This document shows positions 1 through 9,333 of a DNA stretch of 64,000 nucleotides, piece by piece. This stretch comes from Bacteroidota bacterium (GTDB lineage Bacteria > Bacteroidota > Bacteroidia > AKYH767-A > OLB10). The stretch lies in contig JADKDR010000005.1 of NCBI GenBank assembly GCA_016714535.1, positions 62,001 through 126,000 of the forward strand, read 5' to 3'. The notes under the pieces were generated by a model. That model ran no database searches and was not told the DNA's origin. It saw only the letters and a program-made list of their open reading frames with translations. The position numbers and the translations under genes were made by a program. Each line of letters opens with the position of its first letter. Position 1 is the stretch's first letter.

Positions 1-89
1 CTTTAAAATCTACACTTTAAGTTCAATGGCTTAAAATTTGGAGCATTCAACCTCCCAAATCTTTCATTCTTCCAAACCCATTTTAGTAT

Positions 90-97
90 TATCTTTG
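90..97 (+). promoter_or_regulatory. Possible -7 box
   Basis: TATCTTTG matches the Bacteroidota -7 consensus TAnnTTTG and lies 19 bases before the ATG at 117. I see no convincing TTTG -33 box at the usual spacing, so this is only a candidate. Confidence 0.3.
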
Positions 98-116
98 GCC
101 TCCCAACAATTTAAGT

Positions 117-596
117 ATGCAAGAAAGTAACTTTACCGAAGTTAAATTTTTTAGTGCGAGTGAATTAAATCAATTATTATTGCTCGAAAATCAGCAGATT
201 CAAAAAGTAACTTATTTTAATTGGGTAAATAAGGCCAAAAATGATGAGGCTGTTGAGTTTCTTGATAAAATAGAATTTACTTTTATTGATAAAGAAACCA
301 TTTGCATAAGTGTAAGTGAACTGATGGATGCACTTGAAGTAATTGATTTTAATATAATTGCTGTCAATAAGGAGTTGTATGATAAATTTGAAGGCGATGT
401 ATATATCAAAGAGAGCGATGTATCCAATTCAGATGTATGGCAGAATGTACTTGAATACGAAATTAACGAAGTGCAACTGGAAATGAATGAAAAGCACGAG
501 TATTTTAGCGATAAAATTTTGCTCAGCTTTGGCCCTGAAAAACGTTTGATAAGCCTCGGACAGCAAGGCATTGTAGTAACTATTCCAAGTTTGTAA
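117..596 (+). CDS. Hypothetical acidic protein, 159 aa
   Basis: I do not recognise this family. The ORF encodes a soluble acidic protein with no signal peptide, transmembrane segment or Cys motif; the Asp/Glu-rich middle is predicted by eye to be mixed alpha/beta. It begins at ATG 117 and ends 26 bases before the glycosyltransferase start, so the two are probably cotranscribed, possibly with asnB. That placement hints at a role in a polysaccharide or surface-glycan locus, but this is inference from position only. Codon use resembles the neighbours. A true gene is likely because the frame is open over its whole length and the spacing to the next gene is operon-like. Confidence 0.7.
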   Translation: MQESNFTEVKFFSASELNQLLLLENQQIQKVTYFNWVNKAKNDEAVEFLDKIEFTFIDKETICISVSELMDALEVIDFNIIAVNKELYDKFEGDVYIKESDVSNSDVWQNVLEYEINEVQLEMNEKHEYFSDKILLSFGPEKRLISLGQQGIVVTIPSL

Positions 597-622
597 AACT
601 AAGAATCAATAGATAGGTAGTT

Positions 623-1804
623 TTGAAAATTCTATATCTCACATCGCGATTTCCTTACCCACTTGAAAAAGGTGATAAGCTGCGTGCTTATGAATTTATT
701 AAGCATCTGAGCAAGAATCATGAAATAATCCTGTTTGCACTAAACGAAACGGAGGTAACGCAAAATCAGTTGGCACAACTGCAACCGTACTGTAGTCAAA
801 TACATACTGAAGTAATATCCAAGATTAACAGCTATTTTAATCTGATAAAAAATATTATTGGATATCTGCCGTTTTCGGTGGTGTACTTTAAGCGTTATTC
901 TGCACAATCAAAAATTGATGCATTGATATCAGAATTTCAACCTGATCATATAGTTTGCCATCTGATACGGATGAGCGAGTATGTAAAGCACATAGACAAA
1001 ATTCCCAAAACGCTTGATTACATGGATGCATTTGGCATGGGCATGTCGCGGTTGGGCGAGCGCAGTTCATTTCCAATGAGCATGTTTGCCAGGATGGAGC
1101 AAAAGCGCCTCGAATGGTATGAAGAATCAATCTATGAGCATTTTGAAAATCATATCATTATCAGCGAACAAGATAGGCAGCATATAACCAAAACTGATGG
1201 TGGTCATATACACATTGTGCCCAACGGTGTTGACCTGGATTATTTTAACCCGGCACAAGTACCGGCTAAAAAATACGACTTGTTATTTGCCGGCAATATG
1301 AACTATCCACCCAATATTGAAACGGTACTTTTTATACACGACAAAGTTTTGCCGTTGTTGTATAAGGACTTTCCTGATTTGAAATTTGTAATTGCAGGCG
1401 ATAATCCTGATGCAAGAGTAAAGGCGCTTGCCAGTGGCGATGGAACTAATAGGGTTACCGTTACAGGATGGGTAGATGATATTCGCCCTTATTTTTATGA
1501 GAGCAAGTTGTTGTTTGCTCCTATGCAAATTAGTATTGGATTGCAAAATAAAATATTGCAAGCGATGGCCATGCAAACACCATGTGTAATCAGCAATTTG
1601 GCCAACAACGCAATACATGCAACACATGGGGTACAAGCATATGTTGGGTCACAACCCGAAGAATATGCCGCGCACATTACAAAACTGTTGAATAGCGAAG
1701 CTGAGCGCAACAACATAGCCAACAATGCTATTAAATTTGTAAGAGAAAACTTTGATTGGCGTGTGATTATACAGCAATTTGAAAAAACAATTACGCCCGA
1801 GTAA
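623..1804 (+). CDS. GT4-type glycosyltransferase (sugar transferase, Stp1/EpsH-locus-like)
   Basis: Predicted GT-B-fold glycosyltransferase of 393 aa that would transfer a sugar from a nucleotide donor onto a surface polysaccharide or lipid-linked acceptor at the inner face of the membrane. The N-terminus has the Rossmann start KILYLTSRFPYP followed by the GDKLR segment typical of the PEP-CTERM/EpsH-associated sugar transferase family (TIGR03087-like). The C-terminal half holds the GT4 donor domain: IVPNGVDLDYF near residue 200, then LLFAGNMNY, and a late segment IGLQNKILQAMAMQTPCV in the position of the E-x7-E region. The start is a TTG at 623, directly preceding a canonical first beta strand. 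The stop is two bases before the asnB ATG, indicating an operon. Donor and acceptor sugars cannot be told from sequence. Confidence 0.88.
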   Translation: MKILYLTSRFPYPLEKGDKLRAYEFIKHLSKNHEIILFALNETEVTQNQLAQLQPYCSQIHTEVISKINSYFNLIKNIIGYLPFSVVYFKRYSAQSKIDALISEFQPDHIVCHLIRMSEYVKHIDKIPKTLDYMDAFGMGMSRLGERSSFPMSMFARMEQKRLEWYEESIYEHFENHIIISEQDRQHITKTDGGHIHIVPNGVDLDYFNPAQVPAKKYDLLFAGNMNYPPNIETVLFIHDKVLPLLYKDFPDLKFVIAGDNPDARVKALASGDGTNRVTVTGWVDDIRPYFYESKLLFAPMQISIGLQNKILQAMAMQTPCVISNLANNAIHATHGVQAYVGSQPEEYAAHITKLLNSEAERNNIANNAIKFVRENFDWRVIIQQFEKTITPE

Positions 1805-1806
1805 TT

Positions 1807-3705
1807 ATGTGTGGTATAGCAGGTGTTATAGCCAAAACGGAAAAGGGAAAATCGTATTTATCGAAGATAAATATAGCAACCGAATGTCTGGCACACCGCG
1901 GCCCTGATGGGCAAGGTATCTTTAGCGATGAGCAAATAGCTCTGGGGCACCGCAGATTGTCAATCATTGATACAAGTACAAGTGGCAACCAGCCAATGTA
2001 TGATGCAACCAAGCGATACGTAGTTGTTTTCAATGGAGAGTTTTTCAACTACAAGCATTATCGGAATCAACTGTTGCAAGAAGGTGTTACATTTAATAAC
2101 GAAAGCGATACCGAAGTACTGCTGCAATTATACATAAAGCATGGAATAGATTTTTTGCACCATGTGAATGGTTTTTTTGCACTTGCACTATACGATACGC
2201 TTACCAAAAAGCTTGTGCTGGCTCGCGACCGATTTGGAGTGAAGCCAATGTACATTTATGAGGATGAGGATGTCTTACTTTTTGCCTCTGAGTTAAAATC
2301 CATTTTGACTTTTGGAATAAACAAGACATTAAACTATACCGCATTGCTTGAGTATTTGCAGCTTAACTACATAAACGCACCTCTTACCATTATTAAGAAT
2401 GTACACAAGATGCCGGCAGCTTGCTACAGCATATATCAGTGCAACAAGGATGTGGTTGATATTATTTGCAAGGAAAAAAGATTCTATCAAATTCAACATA
2501 CTGTTGCACAGTATTACCAGGATTATGAAAGTGCAAAAAAGAAATTAAATAATCTCATGCATGATGCTGTGCAACGAAGGTTGGTGGCCGATGTGCCTTT
2601 AGGTGCATTCCTGAGTGGAGGTATCGATTCTTCTATTATTTGTGCATTGGCAAGCAAGAGTGTAAGCAAGCTTAACACGTTTTCAATTGGATATGCCGAT
2701 GAAAAATATTTTGATGAAACAGTTTATGCCAATCTTGTTGCTAAAAAACTAAATACCAACCATACCGTCTTTAGTTTGCGCAATGATGATTTATTCAACA
2801 ACCTGTTTGATGTGCTAGATAGTATTGATGAGCCTTTTGCTGATTCTTCTGCCATAGCTGTATATATATTGAGCAAGGAAACACGCAAGCACGTCACCGT
2901 GGCTCTTAGTGGCGATGGAGCAGATGAAATTTTTGCCGGATATAACAAGCATGCGGCCGAATTGAAAATACAGCTAAGTAACATTACAAATTTGGTGATG
3001 GGCGTGGCCAAGCCTGTACTAAATGTTTTGCCCAAGTCGCGCAACAATAAAATAACTAATACCTTCAGGCAGTTGCATCGTTATGCCGAAGGTGCAGCGC
3101 TAAGTACATCCGAGCGATATTATCGCTGGATTTCTTATGCCGTGCTACAACAGGCATCATCAATTCTAAAGGAAAATAAAACTGCCGATTTTATTGCTCA
3201 TCAGCAATTGCTGATGAGTGCGTTAAACGATTATATAGATTTCAATTCTGTTTTGCTAGCGGACGTAAATATTGTATTGCAAGGTGATATGCTTGTAAAG
3301 GTTGATACCATGAGCATGGCTAATAGCCTTGAGGTAAGAAACCCGTTTTTAGATTATACCATTGTTGATTTTGCATTCAAGTGCCCACCTGGTTTTAAAA
3401 TAGATGCACATAGCCGAAAAAAAATATTGAAAGACACTTTTCGAAATGATTTGCCTGAGGAAATATTTAAGCGTGGTAAACATGGTTTTGAAGTACCGTT
3501 ATTAAAATGGTTGCGCAATGATTTGAATCAATTGATACGAGAAGATTTGTTAAGCAAAAAAACAGTTGAAATGCAGGGCATATTTAATTATCACGAAATT
3601 GAAAAGCTCATTGCCCAGCTCCACAGCACTGACCCTGGCGAGGCCGCAGCACGTATATGGGGGTTGATTGTGTTTCAGTATTGGTGGAAAAAGAATATAG
3701 TGTAA
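1807..3705 (+). CDS. asnB: Asparagine synthase (glutamine-hydrolysing)
   Basis: 632-aa class II glutamine amidotransferase plus synthetase, converting aspartate, glutamine and ATP to asparagine, or amidating a sugar or peptide in specialised loci. The mature N-terminus is MCGIAGV, with Cys2 as the amidotransferase nucleophile. HRGPDGQG follows near residue 31. The ATP-pyrophosphatase P-loop SGGIDSS lies near residue 268, with the later LSGDGADEIFAGY motif. It starts two bases after the glycosyltransferase stop, so it is cotranscribed. In Bacteroidota and other phyla asnB-like genes often sit in exopolysaccharide clusters, so modification of a glycan is possible instead of free asparagine synthesis. 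Full length, no break. Confidence 0.93.
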   Translation: MCGIAGVIAKTEKGKSYLSKINIATECLAHRGPDGQGIFSDEQIALGHRRLSIIDTSTSGNQPMYDATKRYVVVFNGEFFNYKHYRNQLLQEGVTFNNESDTEVLLQLYIKHGIDFLHHVNGFFALALYDTLTKKLVLARDRFGVKPMYIYEDEDVLLFASELKSILTFGINKTLNYTALLEYLQLNYINAPLTIIKNVHKMPAACYSIYQCNKDVVDIICKEKRFYQIQHTVAQYYQDYESAKKKLNNLMHDAVQRRLVADVPLGAFLSGGIDSSIICALASKSVSKLNTFSIGYADEKYFDETVYANLVAKKLNTNHTVFSLRNDDLFNNLFDVLDSIDEPFADSSAIAVYILSKETRKHVTVALSGDGADEIFAGYNKHAAELKIQLSNITNLVMGVAKPVLNVLPKSRNNKITNTFRQLHRYAEGAALSTSERYYRWISYAVLQQASSILKENKTADFIAHQQLLMSALNDYIDFNSVLLADVNIVLQGDMLVKVDTMSMANSLEVRNPFLDYTIVDFAFKCPPGFKIDAHSRKKILKDTFRNDLPEEIFKRGKHGFEVPLLKWLRNDLNQLIREDLLSKKTVEMQGIFNYHEIEKLIAQLHSTDPGEAAARIWGLIVFQYWWKKNIV

Positions 3706-3774
3706 TGTAAATCGTTTGTAAACGTCAGTTATTATATTTGAAATTATTCTTAGCTACCAAACTACCATTCAAAA

Positions 3775-3942
3775 TCACTCTTCTATCCTCAACTCAACTT
3801 TTGCTTGCACTGCTTTGGTAAATTCTTGCACATTGCAATAACGTATAGCCTTACCGTTAACAAAGAAAACGAACAAGGTAGAATGCAATTTATTTTCTGT
3901 TGCCAGTTTTTTTAAGACGAGTCGATAAGCTTTAGCTAAAAA
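3775..3942 (-). pseudogene. C-terminal remnant of an unrecognised gene
   Basis: A 55-codon open frame on the minus strand ends in TGA at 3775-3777 and is closed upstream by another in-frame TGA at 3943-3945, with no ATG. The translation looks protein-like: it contains LVLKKLATENKLHSTLFVFF, then VNGKAIRYCNVQEF and a charged C-terminus. I cannot name the family. It lies beside an inverted-repeat element and is probably what remains of a disrupted gene. Confidence 0.35.
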
Positions 3943-3963
3943 TCATGTATTTAGAGTCCCTAG

Positions 3964-4245
3964 CAGCAGTTGGGGGTATTGTCATTATTAAGTTAAGAAA
4001 ATAATGTCACCTCTACGAGCCTGCCTTACAGAAGGTAAGGGTTTAGGTTCAACTCAACTTTTATTTGCTATAATAATTTCAACCCTTCGGGTTTTAAACA
4101 GCATTCCAATCACGAAGTGATGGTATTATTATAGAATGCACCCAAAGTTATGTTCAAACCCGAAACGGGTGACATTATTATTTTTCAACCTAAACTTAAT
4201 GACATTGACCTTGCAGGCGGTTGGGGGTTTTGTTGCTTGCAAAAA
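3964..4245. repeat. Inverted-repeat element with internal REP-like palindromes
   Basis: The stretch between asnB and psd has no gene but is highly structured. Outer arms around 3968-4011 and 4168-4235 are imperfect inverted copies: both contain the motif family GTGACATTATT and TTGGGGGT in opposite orientation. Inside are three short palindromes: AACCCTTCGGGTT (4081-4093), ATCACGAAGTGAT (4109-4121) and ACCCGAAACGGGT (4158-4170). The middle one is framed by GCATTC (4101-4106) and GAATGC (4134-4139). This resembles REP/MITE-type elements of Bacteroidota. No transposase is adjacent. Confidence 0.5.
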
Positions 4246-4287
4246 AAATCAAGACCAATCTAAATTACTACAATCACATCTCTGCAA

Positions 4288-4944
4288 TCACATCTCTGCA
4301 ATCACCGTTTCATTCCCAACAGCTTTATCACCAATTTTTACGTGTAGTTTAGTACCAAGTGGTAGATATATATCAACCCGCGATCCAAATTTTATAAAGC
4401 CAAGTTCGGTGCCCTGTTTTACAACAAGGCCTTCGTTGCCGTAATACACAATTCGCTTAGCCAATGCACCTGCAATTTGCCTCACCAAAATCGAAAATTT
4501 ATTTTCCTTTTCTATGACTATGGTACTACGTTCGTTTTCGGTACTTGCTTTGGGGTCCCAAGCAACCAGGTATTTTCCGGTGTGATACTTCAGATATTTA
4601 ATTGCACCACTTATCGGGTACCAATTTATATGCACATTAAATGGCGACATAAAAATGCTTACCTGCAATCGCTTTTCTTTGTAATATTCAGGCTCATAGG
4701 TTTCTTCTATCACCACTACTTTACCATCACAAGGCGACACAATCAATTGCTCATTGCGAAATATTTTACGATCAGGCGATCTAAAAAATTGCAAAATGAT
4801 GTAGAGAAAAATCATTGTAAAAATGAAAAGTCCTACCTGTATCGGAAAATAATTTTTTAATAAAACAAAGCTCGCTGCATTAACTAACACAATTCCAATC
4901 AGTGTATATGTAATAGTAGCTTTTCCTTCTTTATGCAGTGTCAT
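4288..4944 (-). CDS. psd: Phosphatidylserine decarboxylase family protein
   Basis: 218-aa short (archaeal-type) phosphatidylserine decarboxylase, making phosphatidylethanolamine from phosphatidylserine at the inner membrane. Two hydrophobic helices at residues about 12-55 anchor it. VSPCDGKV, SPFNVH and the self-cleavage region FIKFGSRVD near the C-terminus are the family signatures; cleavage at Gly-Ser generates the pyruvoyl group. Length fits the short family. ATG 4944 is followed by a plausible charged N-terminus. It lies downstream of gdhA on the same strand, but a terminator separates them, so it is probably transcribed alone. Confidence 0.92.
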   Translation of the reverse strand: MTLHKEGKATITYTLIGIVLVNAASFVLLKNYFPIQVGLFIFTMIFLYIILQFFRSPDRKIFRNEQLIVSPCDGKVVVIEETYEPEYYKEKRLQVSIFMSPFNVHINWYPISGAIKYLKYHTGKYLVAWDPKASTENERSTIVIEKENKFSILVRQIAGALAKRIVYYGNEGLVVKQGTELGFIKFGSRVDIYLPLGTKLHVKIGDKAVGNETVIAEM

Positions 4945-5011
4945 GGTTGGGTATTTTAAGTCAGGGTGCAGTTGAATATTAGGTAGCTATAGATGTTATT
5001 CACATAATGAT

Positions 5012-5049
5012 TAGAAAAAGAAATTCCCCTTAGCTCAAGCTAAGGGGAA
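5012..5049 (-). terminator. Rho-independent terminator of gdhA
   Basis: A perfect 12-bp stem (5024-5035 pairing with 5038-5049) with a 2-base spacer, so probably a 4-base loop in practice. On the minus strand it is followed by a T-rich tract. It sits 10 bases after the gdhA stop codon. Confidence 0.85.
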
Positions 5050-5058
5050 GTATTTATA

Positions 5059-6336
5059 TTAATAGCTGCCGCGCGATTTTACGCCATCAGCAACTTTGTT
5101 TAATGCAAATACATAAGCTGCAATGCGCATCGATATTTTATGCTTAATGCTTTCTTTCCACACATTTTCAAATGCTTTAATCATCCATTTATCAGCACGT
5201 CTGTTTATTTCTTCTTCGCTATAATAGTAGCCCGTGCGATTTTGTACCCATTCGAAGTACGACACCGTTACACCTCCACCATTAGCTAAAATATCTGGTA
5301 TAATAACAATACCTTTTTTGTTTAATATATCATCAGCATCAAATGTAGTTGGGCCATTAGCGCCTTCCACTATCAATTTTGCTTTTATGTCTTTTGCATT
5401 TTTTGTTGTTATCTGATTTTCCATGGCACATGGAGCAAGCACATCTACTTTAAGTTCAAGTAGCTCCTCATTGGTTATAAGGTCGCCTCCCTTAAAGCCT
5501 TTCAATACATTGCCATTTTTAGACTTATAATCCAAGGCTTTAGCAATATCAATTCCTTTTGCATTATAAAATCCTGCTGTATGGTCGCTTATACCAGTTA
5601 CTTTAAGTCCACGCTCTATAAAGTGCTTGGCAGTAATGCTACCTACATTACCAAAGCCCTGCACTGCTGCGGTGCTTTTCGTAGGGTTCATTTTCATTTT
5701 GTCCATAGCACAAATTGCGCTGGTGGTTACACCACGTCCGGTAGCCTCTACACGCCCAAGCGACCCCCCCAGATGTAATGGTTTGCCGGTAACAATACCC
5801 GGAGTAAACCCACCGGAAAAACGAGAAAACTCATCCACTATCCACGCCATCTCACGACCGCTTGTATTTACATCAGGAGCAGGTATATCTTTATCTACAC
5901 CAAAAATATCGCTCATGGCACGTGTATAAGCACGCGTCAATCGCTCCAATTCTCCTTCCGACATAACCGCAGGGTCGCATTTAATTCCACCCTTTGCTCC
6001 TCCATATGGTATATCTGCAATAGCACATTTCCAGGTCATCCACGCGGCTAACGCTTTCACCTCATCTTCGGTTACATCAGTGCTATAGCGTATTCCTCCC
6101 TTACTGGGCCCTAATGCTGTGGAGTGTATTACACGATATCCGTTAAATACTTTGATCTCGCCACTATCCATTTTTATTGGTAGGTTAACCTCAATGGAGC
6201 GAGAAGGATACTTCATTATCTCATACACATCGTGTTCAAGTTTCAATGTTTTTGCAGCAATATCAAATCGCTTTATCATCTCTTCAAAAGGATTTGCGCT
6301 GTGCACCGTATCCAGGATGTTCTTATTTTTTGCCAT
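5059..6336 (-). CDS. gdhA: Glu/Leu/Phe/Val dehydrogenase (glutamate dehydrogenase)
   Basis: 425-aa NAD(P)-dependent glutamate dehydrogenase that interconverts glutamate and 2-oxoglutarate plus ammonia in the cytosol. The dimerisation/substrate domain has GGIRY and the catalytic-lysine segment PYGGAKGGI near residue 115, then DIPAPDVNT. The Rossmann domain carries VQGFGNVGS near residue 225 and VEGANGPTT near residue 330. Length is that of the hexameric class. The ATG start at 6336 gives the MAKNKN N-terminus. Upstream, TAATTTCG (complement of 6361-6368) is one mismatch from a -7 box. Cofactor preference cannot be read reliably. Confidence 0.95.
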   Translation of the reverse strand: MAKNKNILDTVHSANPFEEMIKRFDIAAKTLKLEHDVYEIMKYPSRSIEVNLPIKMDSGEIKVFNGYRVIHSTALGPSKGGIRYSTDVTEDEVKALAAWMTWKCAIADIPYGGAKGGIKCDPAVMSEGELERLTRAYTRAMSDIFGVDKDIPAPDVNTSGREMAWIVDEFSRFSGGFTPGIVTGKPLHLGGSLGRVEATGRGVTTSAICAMDKMKMNPTKSTAAVQGFGNVGSITAKHFIERGLKVTGISDHTAGFYNAKGIDIAKALDYKSKNGNVLKGFKGGDLITNEELLELKVDVLAPCAMENQITTKNAKDIKAKLIVEGANGPTTFDADDILNKKGIVIIPDILANGGGVTVSYFEWVQNRTGYYYSEEEINRRADKWMIKAFENVWKESIKHKISMRIAAYVFALNKVADGVKSRGSY

Positions 6337-6473
6337 ATTATGTTTAAAATTTAAGTGGGGCGAAATTAGAAATTTTATTATTCACAACAGGCTTCAAAGT
6401 GCATTTATAATCAGGAATATTAAACATTGCGTATTTGATTATCAAAAACAGGGATATATGTATTATTTTTTTT

Positions 6474-6635
6474 GGCGCCCGGGCAGGCTGCTGCGGGCTT
6501 CGGCTTTTTAAGGTTTATGTTTCTGCTTCCTGCAGTTGAGCATTTTATTCTGCATTAAACAATTTTTCACTTTCGTATTATTATCTCTTCACATAAACCT
6601 AAAAAGAGCTGCCCCTTCGCATCCTTGGCGCAACC
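6474..6635. repeat. Imperfect inverted-repeat element upstream of gdhA
   Basis: An unusually GC-rich segment (6474-6505, GGCGCCCGGGCAGG onward) in AT-rich DNA is followed by CTTTTTAAGGTTTATG (6504-6519). A partly complementary copy lies at 6592-6635 (CATAAACCTAAAAAG, then GCTGCCCC, then GGCGCAACC). The two arms enclose about 70 bases. It could be a MITE-like element or a large hairpin. The rest of the 6337-6994 gap is AT-rich and I see no gene in it. Confidence 0.45.
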
Positions 6636-6994
6636 TAATTCAAATAATGTTTGGTGCTTAAAATCACTAGTCCATATCAAACAATTTATCAAAACAAACA
6701 TCTCATACTAATAGCAGAAGCTCCATTTCCTAATGCTTTCAGCAACTTCATCAGGTAAGGAAACTAGCGTTTCTCCTGAGCTAAATCAAGCTCGATAATT
6801 CTTTGTACAATTTGAGTTAATCATCCTTTTTTCGAGAACTGCAATTATTGTTATATAGCTGGTATTACGGCAATTCTAACAAGTCCTTGTACTACCTTAT
6901 TAGTTTACCAATACTTTTAAAAGCACGTAAAATAAACCGCGCAAGGCAGAAACAAAATTAGAAACAAAAAAATTGAACCGAAAAGATGTTGCTA

Positions 6995-7915
6995 TTAATA
7001 CACAATCATAGCAAAATAGGTTTTGTAATAATCAGGGCTTAAGTTGTTTGGAAATTCAACATTATTATTTGGATTACCATCACCTACATAATACCTGAAG
7101 TATAACACCTGATTCTTTGGCAATAAGGAACAGTCAACCGGAGTATAATAAATTTCGCCAGGTTGCAAGTTAAGGTAAGTGCAAGATAAGGTAATAGCCT
7201 GGCTAAAGTCATCCTTTTGAGTCGAAATCTTTAACTGATTAATCGTTAATGCACTTATCGCAGTGCTATCATCTGCAAGTGCAAAAGCCATTATCATTTG
7301 AGTAGCACTCGGTATCTGAAATGGATAATACTGCAAGCCATTTTGCCTTAAGGTATCTACTTGCACATTGCCTACAAAAGCTCCGTATCCGTTAACCATT
7401 GGTGGAGCATTAGGCAGCGAAGCTTGCGAAGCAGGAGTGCCAAACATATCCTGAGCGCCCTTCATTATCCATCCATTTATTTTATCCATCTCGCTTTGCT
7501 TTAGCGGATTACCATACAGTGGCATTTGACCAAGGTCAGGATCATCAGTAATAAGCCGCTCATGAAGCCATGAATTTAGTGTATCATATGGTTTTACACG
7601 ATATATAAAACTTCCTTGTGGATTGTTCTTTTTTACCTTCTGATACACCATAGTCGAATATGAACTTTGTATGGTTCGAAAATCAGGTTCAAAATTGCCA
7701 TCATGGCAACCAGGATTATTGCATTTCGGGTTAAATATATTTTTATGCAGCCATTGAATGGAGTAGGGGCTATTGGTATCCACAGGGGGAGGGGTTACTG
7801 TTATTTTAATATCATCATACGGGTTAGGAGGCAATTCCTCTTTTCCACATGTTACAAATAAGATTATAGATGTACCTCCTATAAATAACAATGATAGTAT
7901 ACGTTTTAGTTTCAT
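6995..7915 (-). CDS. Lipoprotein with cytochrome c-like CX4CH site (PSCyt-like)
   Basis: Predicted outer-envelope lipoprotein of about 306 aa. I prefer ATG 7915 (MKLKRILS) over the longer frame starting at 8014, because it places a lipobox ending at Cys23 (LFVTC) after a good hydrophobic region and starts 19 bases after the upstream DUF1501-like stop. CNNPGCH (C65, C70, H71) is a CX4CH variant of the heme c site. A segment DLGQMP (Met131) followed by INGWIMKGAQ resembles the distal part of planctomycete-type cytochromes (PSCyt1). The C-terminal half (about 150-306) looks like a beta domain resembling copper-type monooxygenase-like folds, but I am unsure. Last gene of a four-gene operon; redox function is inferred. 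Confidence 0.65.
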   Translation of the reverse strand: MKLKRILSLLFIGGTSIILFVTCGKEELPPNPYDDIKITVTPPPVDTNSPYSIQWLHKNIFNPKCNNPGCHDGNFEPDFRTIQSSYSTMVYQKVKKNNPQGSFIYRVKPYDTLNSWLHERLITDDPDLGQMPLYGNPLKQSEMDKINGWIMKGAQDMFGTPASQASLPNAPPMVNGYGAFVGNVQVDTLRQNGLQYYPFQIPSATQMIMAFALADDSTAISALTINQLKISTQKDDFSQAITLSCTYLNLQPGEIYYTPVDCSLLPKNQVLYFRYYVGDGNPNNNVEFPNNLSPDYYKTYFAMIVY

Positions 7916-7934
7916 TGATAATTTTTTTTTCGCT

Positions 7935-9245
7935 TTATATAAATGATTGTTGCAATACCTGTCCACTAAGCATACCATTCGGTATGCCTGTATCAAAGCC
8001 AAGTATGTTAGCAATAGTAGGTACTATGTCAATACTTTCACCCTGAATAGAGTTTATTACCTGTCCCTGTTTTACTACCGAAGGCGGCCCAATTACCATA
8101 CAAAATATTTCGCGCGAAGTTTGGTCACTGGTATGGTCTAGGGCTTTGCGTCCATAATTATCAACTATCGAGTTTGGATTTAAGTTGCGGCCATGCTCAG
8201 GTGCAATTATCATGATGGTATCATTAGCCATTCCCGGAGTGTTCTGTATGGTATTCCACAAATGGGCTACGGCATAGTCACTCTTGCGAAGGTTGTTGCA
8301 ATATTGCGTAAAGTTTGAATGACATATATCCACATCCTGCATGTTTACAACCATTAACTCAGGCTTAAACTCCTGAATTATTTCTTCTGCAAAAAGTATG
8401 TTATACATATCATTCGTCATAATGCCACCGTTAGCCAGATTCCACGGATTAGCATACTGACCACTTACTGCTTTATTAAACTTATCAAGAATAAAATCCT
8501 GAAGCCTTTTTACATCCTGTGTTTCATTAACAACACCTACTTCATTATCTTTAAATTTCTTATTAAAGTTCAGATTCATAAAGTTACGAATGTTTTTTAT
8601 CGTAGCTTCCTCGCTGCTGGTAAAGGATTGCATGTTGCCTAAGGCATCGTAACCTTCCTGACTAATTAAAAACGTGGGTGCAATAAAGTTGGCGCCAAAT
8701 GCAGCACCATATCCCGGATATTTGCTATAATTTAAAGCTGGATATGGACCGAGACTATTCGATACCCACCAGGTATTTAATGCGCTTTGCGATGTGGAAT
8801 TATATTTACGATAATATTCAAATATAGTTGGGTTGGCCGGATTATCTCTGATGTTTAAGTCAACCGCAGTATAGGTTCCGGTCACTGCAGTTGTATGTCC
8901 ATTATAGTGCCCCGTAGGCCCGGTGCCATATCTGAACTCTTTATATAATGTACCATAGTTTTGTAATGGCAATGGCAATGGCGAATTTGGCAGCGGAGAC
9001 ATAGCAGGCAATATATCGGCTGTTATGGCCTCATTGCCATTAAGCATTGCACGCATTAGGTTGCCTTCTGCCTTTTGTATCGATTCAAAATTACGAACCC
9101 CTCCGGCAAATAAACAAAACACGACATGGTTAACCTTTCGAGCACCTGTAGCTGCAAATAACCGCCCACTGGGCAATATATAAGGTGCAGCAAAAGCGCC
9201 TGCGCTTGCAACCATCGATTTTTTCAGAAAACTCCTTCTATTCAT
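7935..9245 (-). CDS. DUF1501-like Tat-exported protein (alkaline-phosphatase/sulfatase fold)
   Basis: 436-aa protein with a twin-arginine signal (NRRSFLKKS, then hydrophobic region to about residue 32), so exported folded to the periplasm. The body resembles DUF1501 proteins and the alkaline phosphatase/sulfatase superfamily: GHYNGHTTAVTG near residue 115, NMQDVDICHSN near residue 305, IMIIAPEHGRN near residue 345, then a late DHTSD. These His/Asp positions fit the metal-site region of the superfamily, but the substrate is unknown. In Planctomycetes DUF1501 genes are paired with PSCyt/DUF1549 cytochrome genes; here the neighbours are three lipoproteins, one with a CX4CH site. ATG 9245; 88 bases after the preceding gene. 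Confidence 0.75.
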   Translation of the reverse strand: MNRRSFLKKSMVASAGAFAAPYILPSGRLFAATGARKVNHVVFCLFAGGVRNFESIQKAEGNLMRAMLNGNEAITADILPAMSPLPNSPLPLPLQNYGTLYKEFRYGTGPTGHYNGHTTAVTGTYTAVDLNIRDNPANPTIFEYYRKYNSTSQSALNTWWVSNSLGPYPALNYSKYPGYGAAFGANFIAPTFLISQEGYDALGNMQSFTSSEEATIKNIRNFMNLNFNKKFKDNEVGVVNETQDVKRLQDFILDKFNKAVSGQYANPWNLANGGIMTNDMYNILFAEEIIQEFKPELMVVNMQDVDICHSNFTQYCNNLRKSDYAVAHLWNTIQNTPGMANDTIMIIAPEHGRNLNPNSIVDNYGRKALDHTSDQTSREIFCMVIGPPSVVKQGQVINSIQGESIDIVPTIANILGFDTGIPNGMLSGQVLQQSFI

Positions 9246-9333
9246 TATTTGTCTTTTTTCTTAATATTTCAATTCAAATACCTTGTCTGAAGAACTAAAT
9301 TCTATTTAGCATCTGATTTAATTTTTTCGTTAG

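Noticed and set aside
4136..4444. Plus-strand ORF of 102 codons
   Set aside because: It lies partly in the repeat element and partly antisense to psd; low-complexity translation with no motif.
6119..6511. Plus-strand ORF of 130 codons
   Set aside because: Antisense to gdhA and runs into the inverted-repeat element; no homology recognised.
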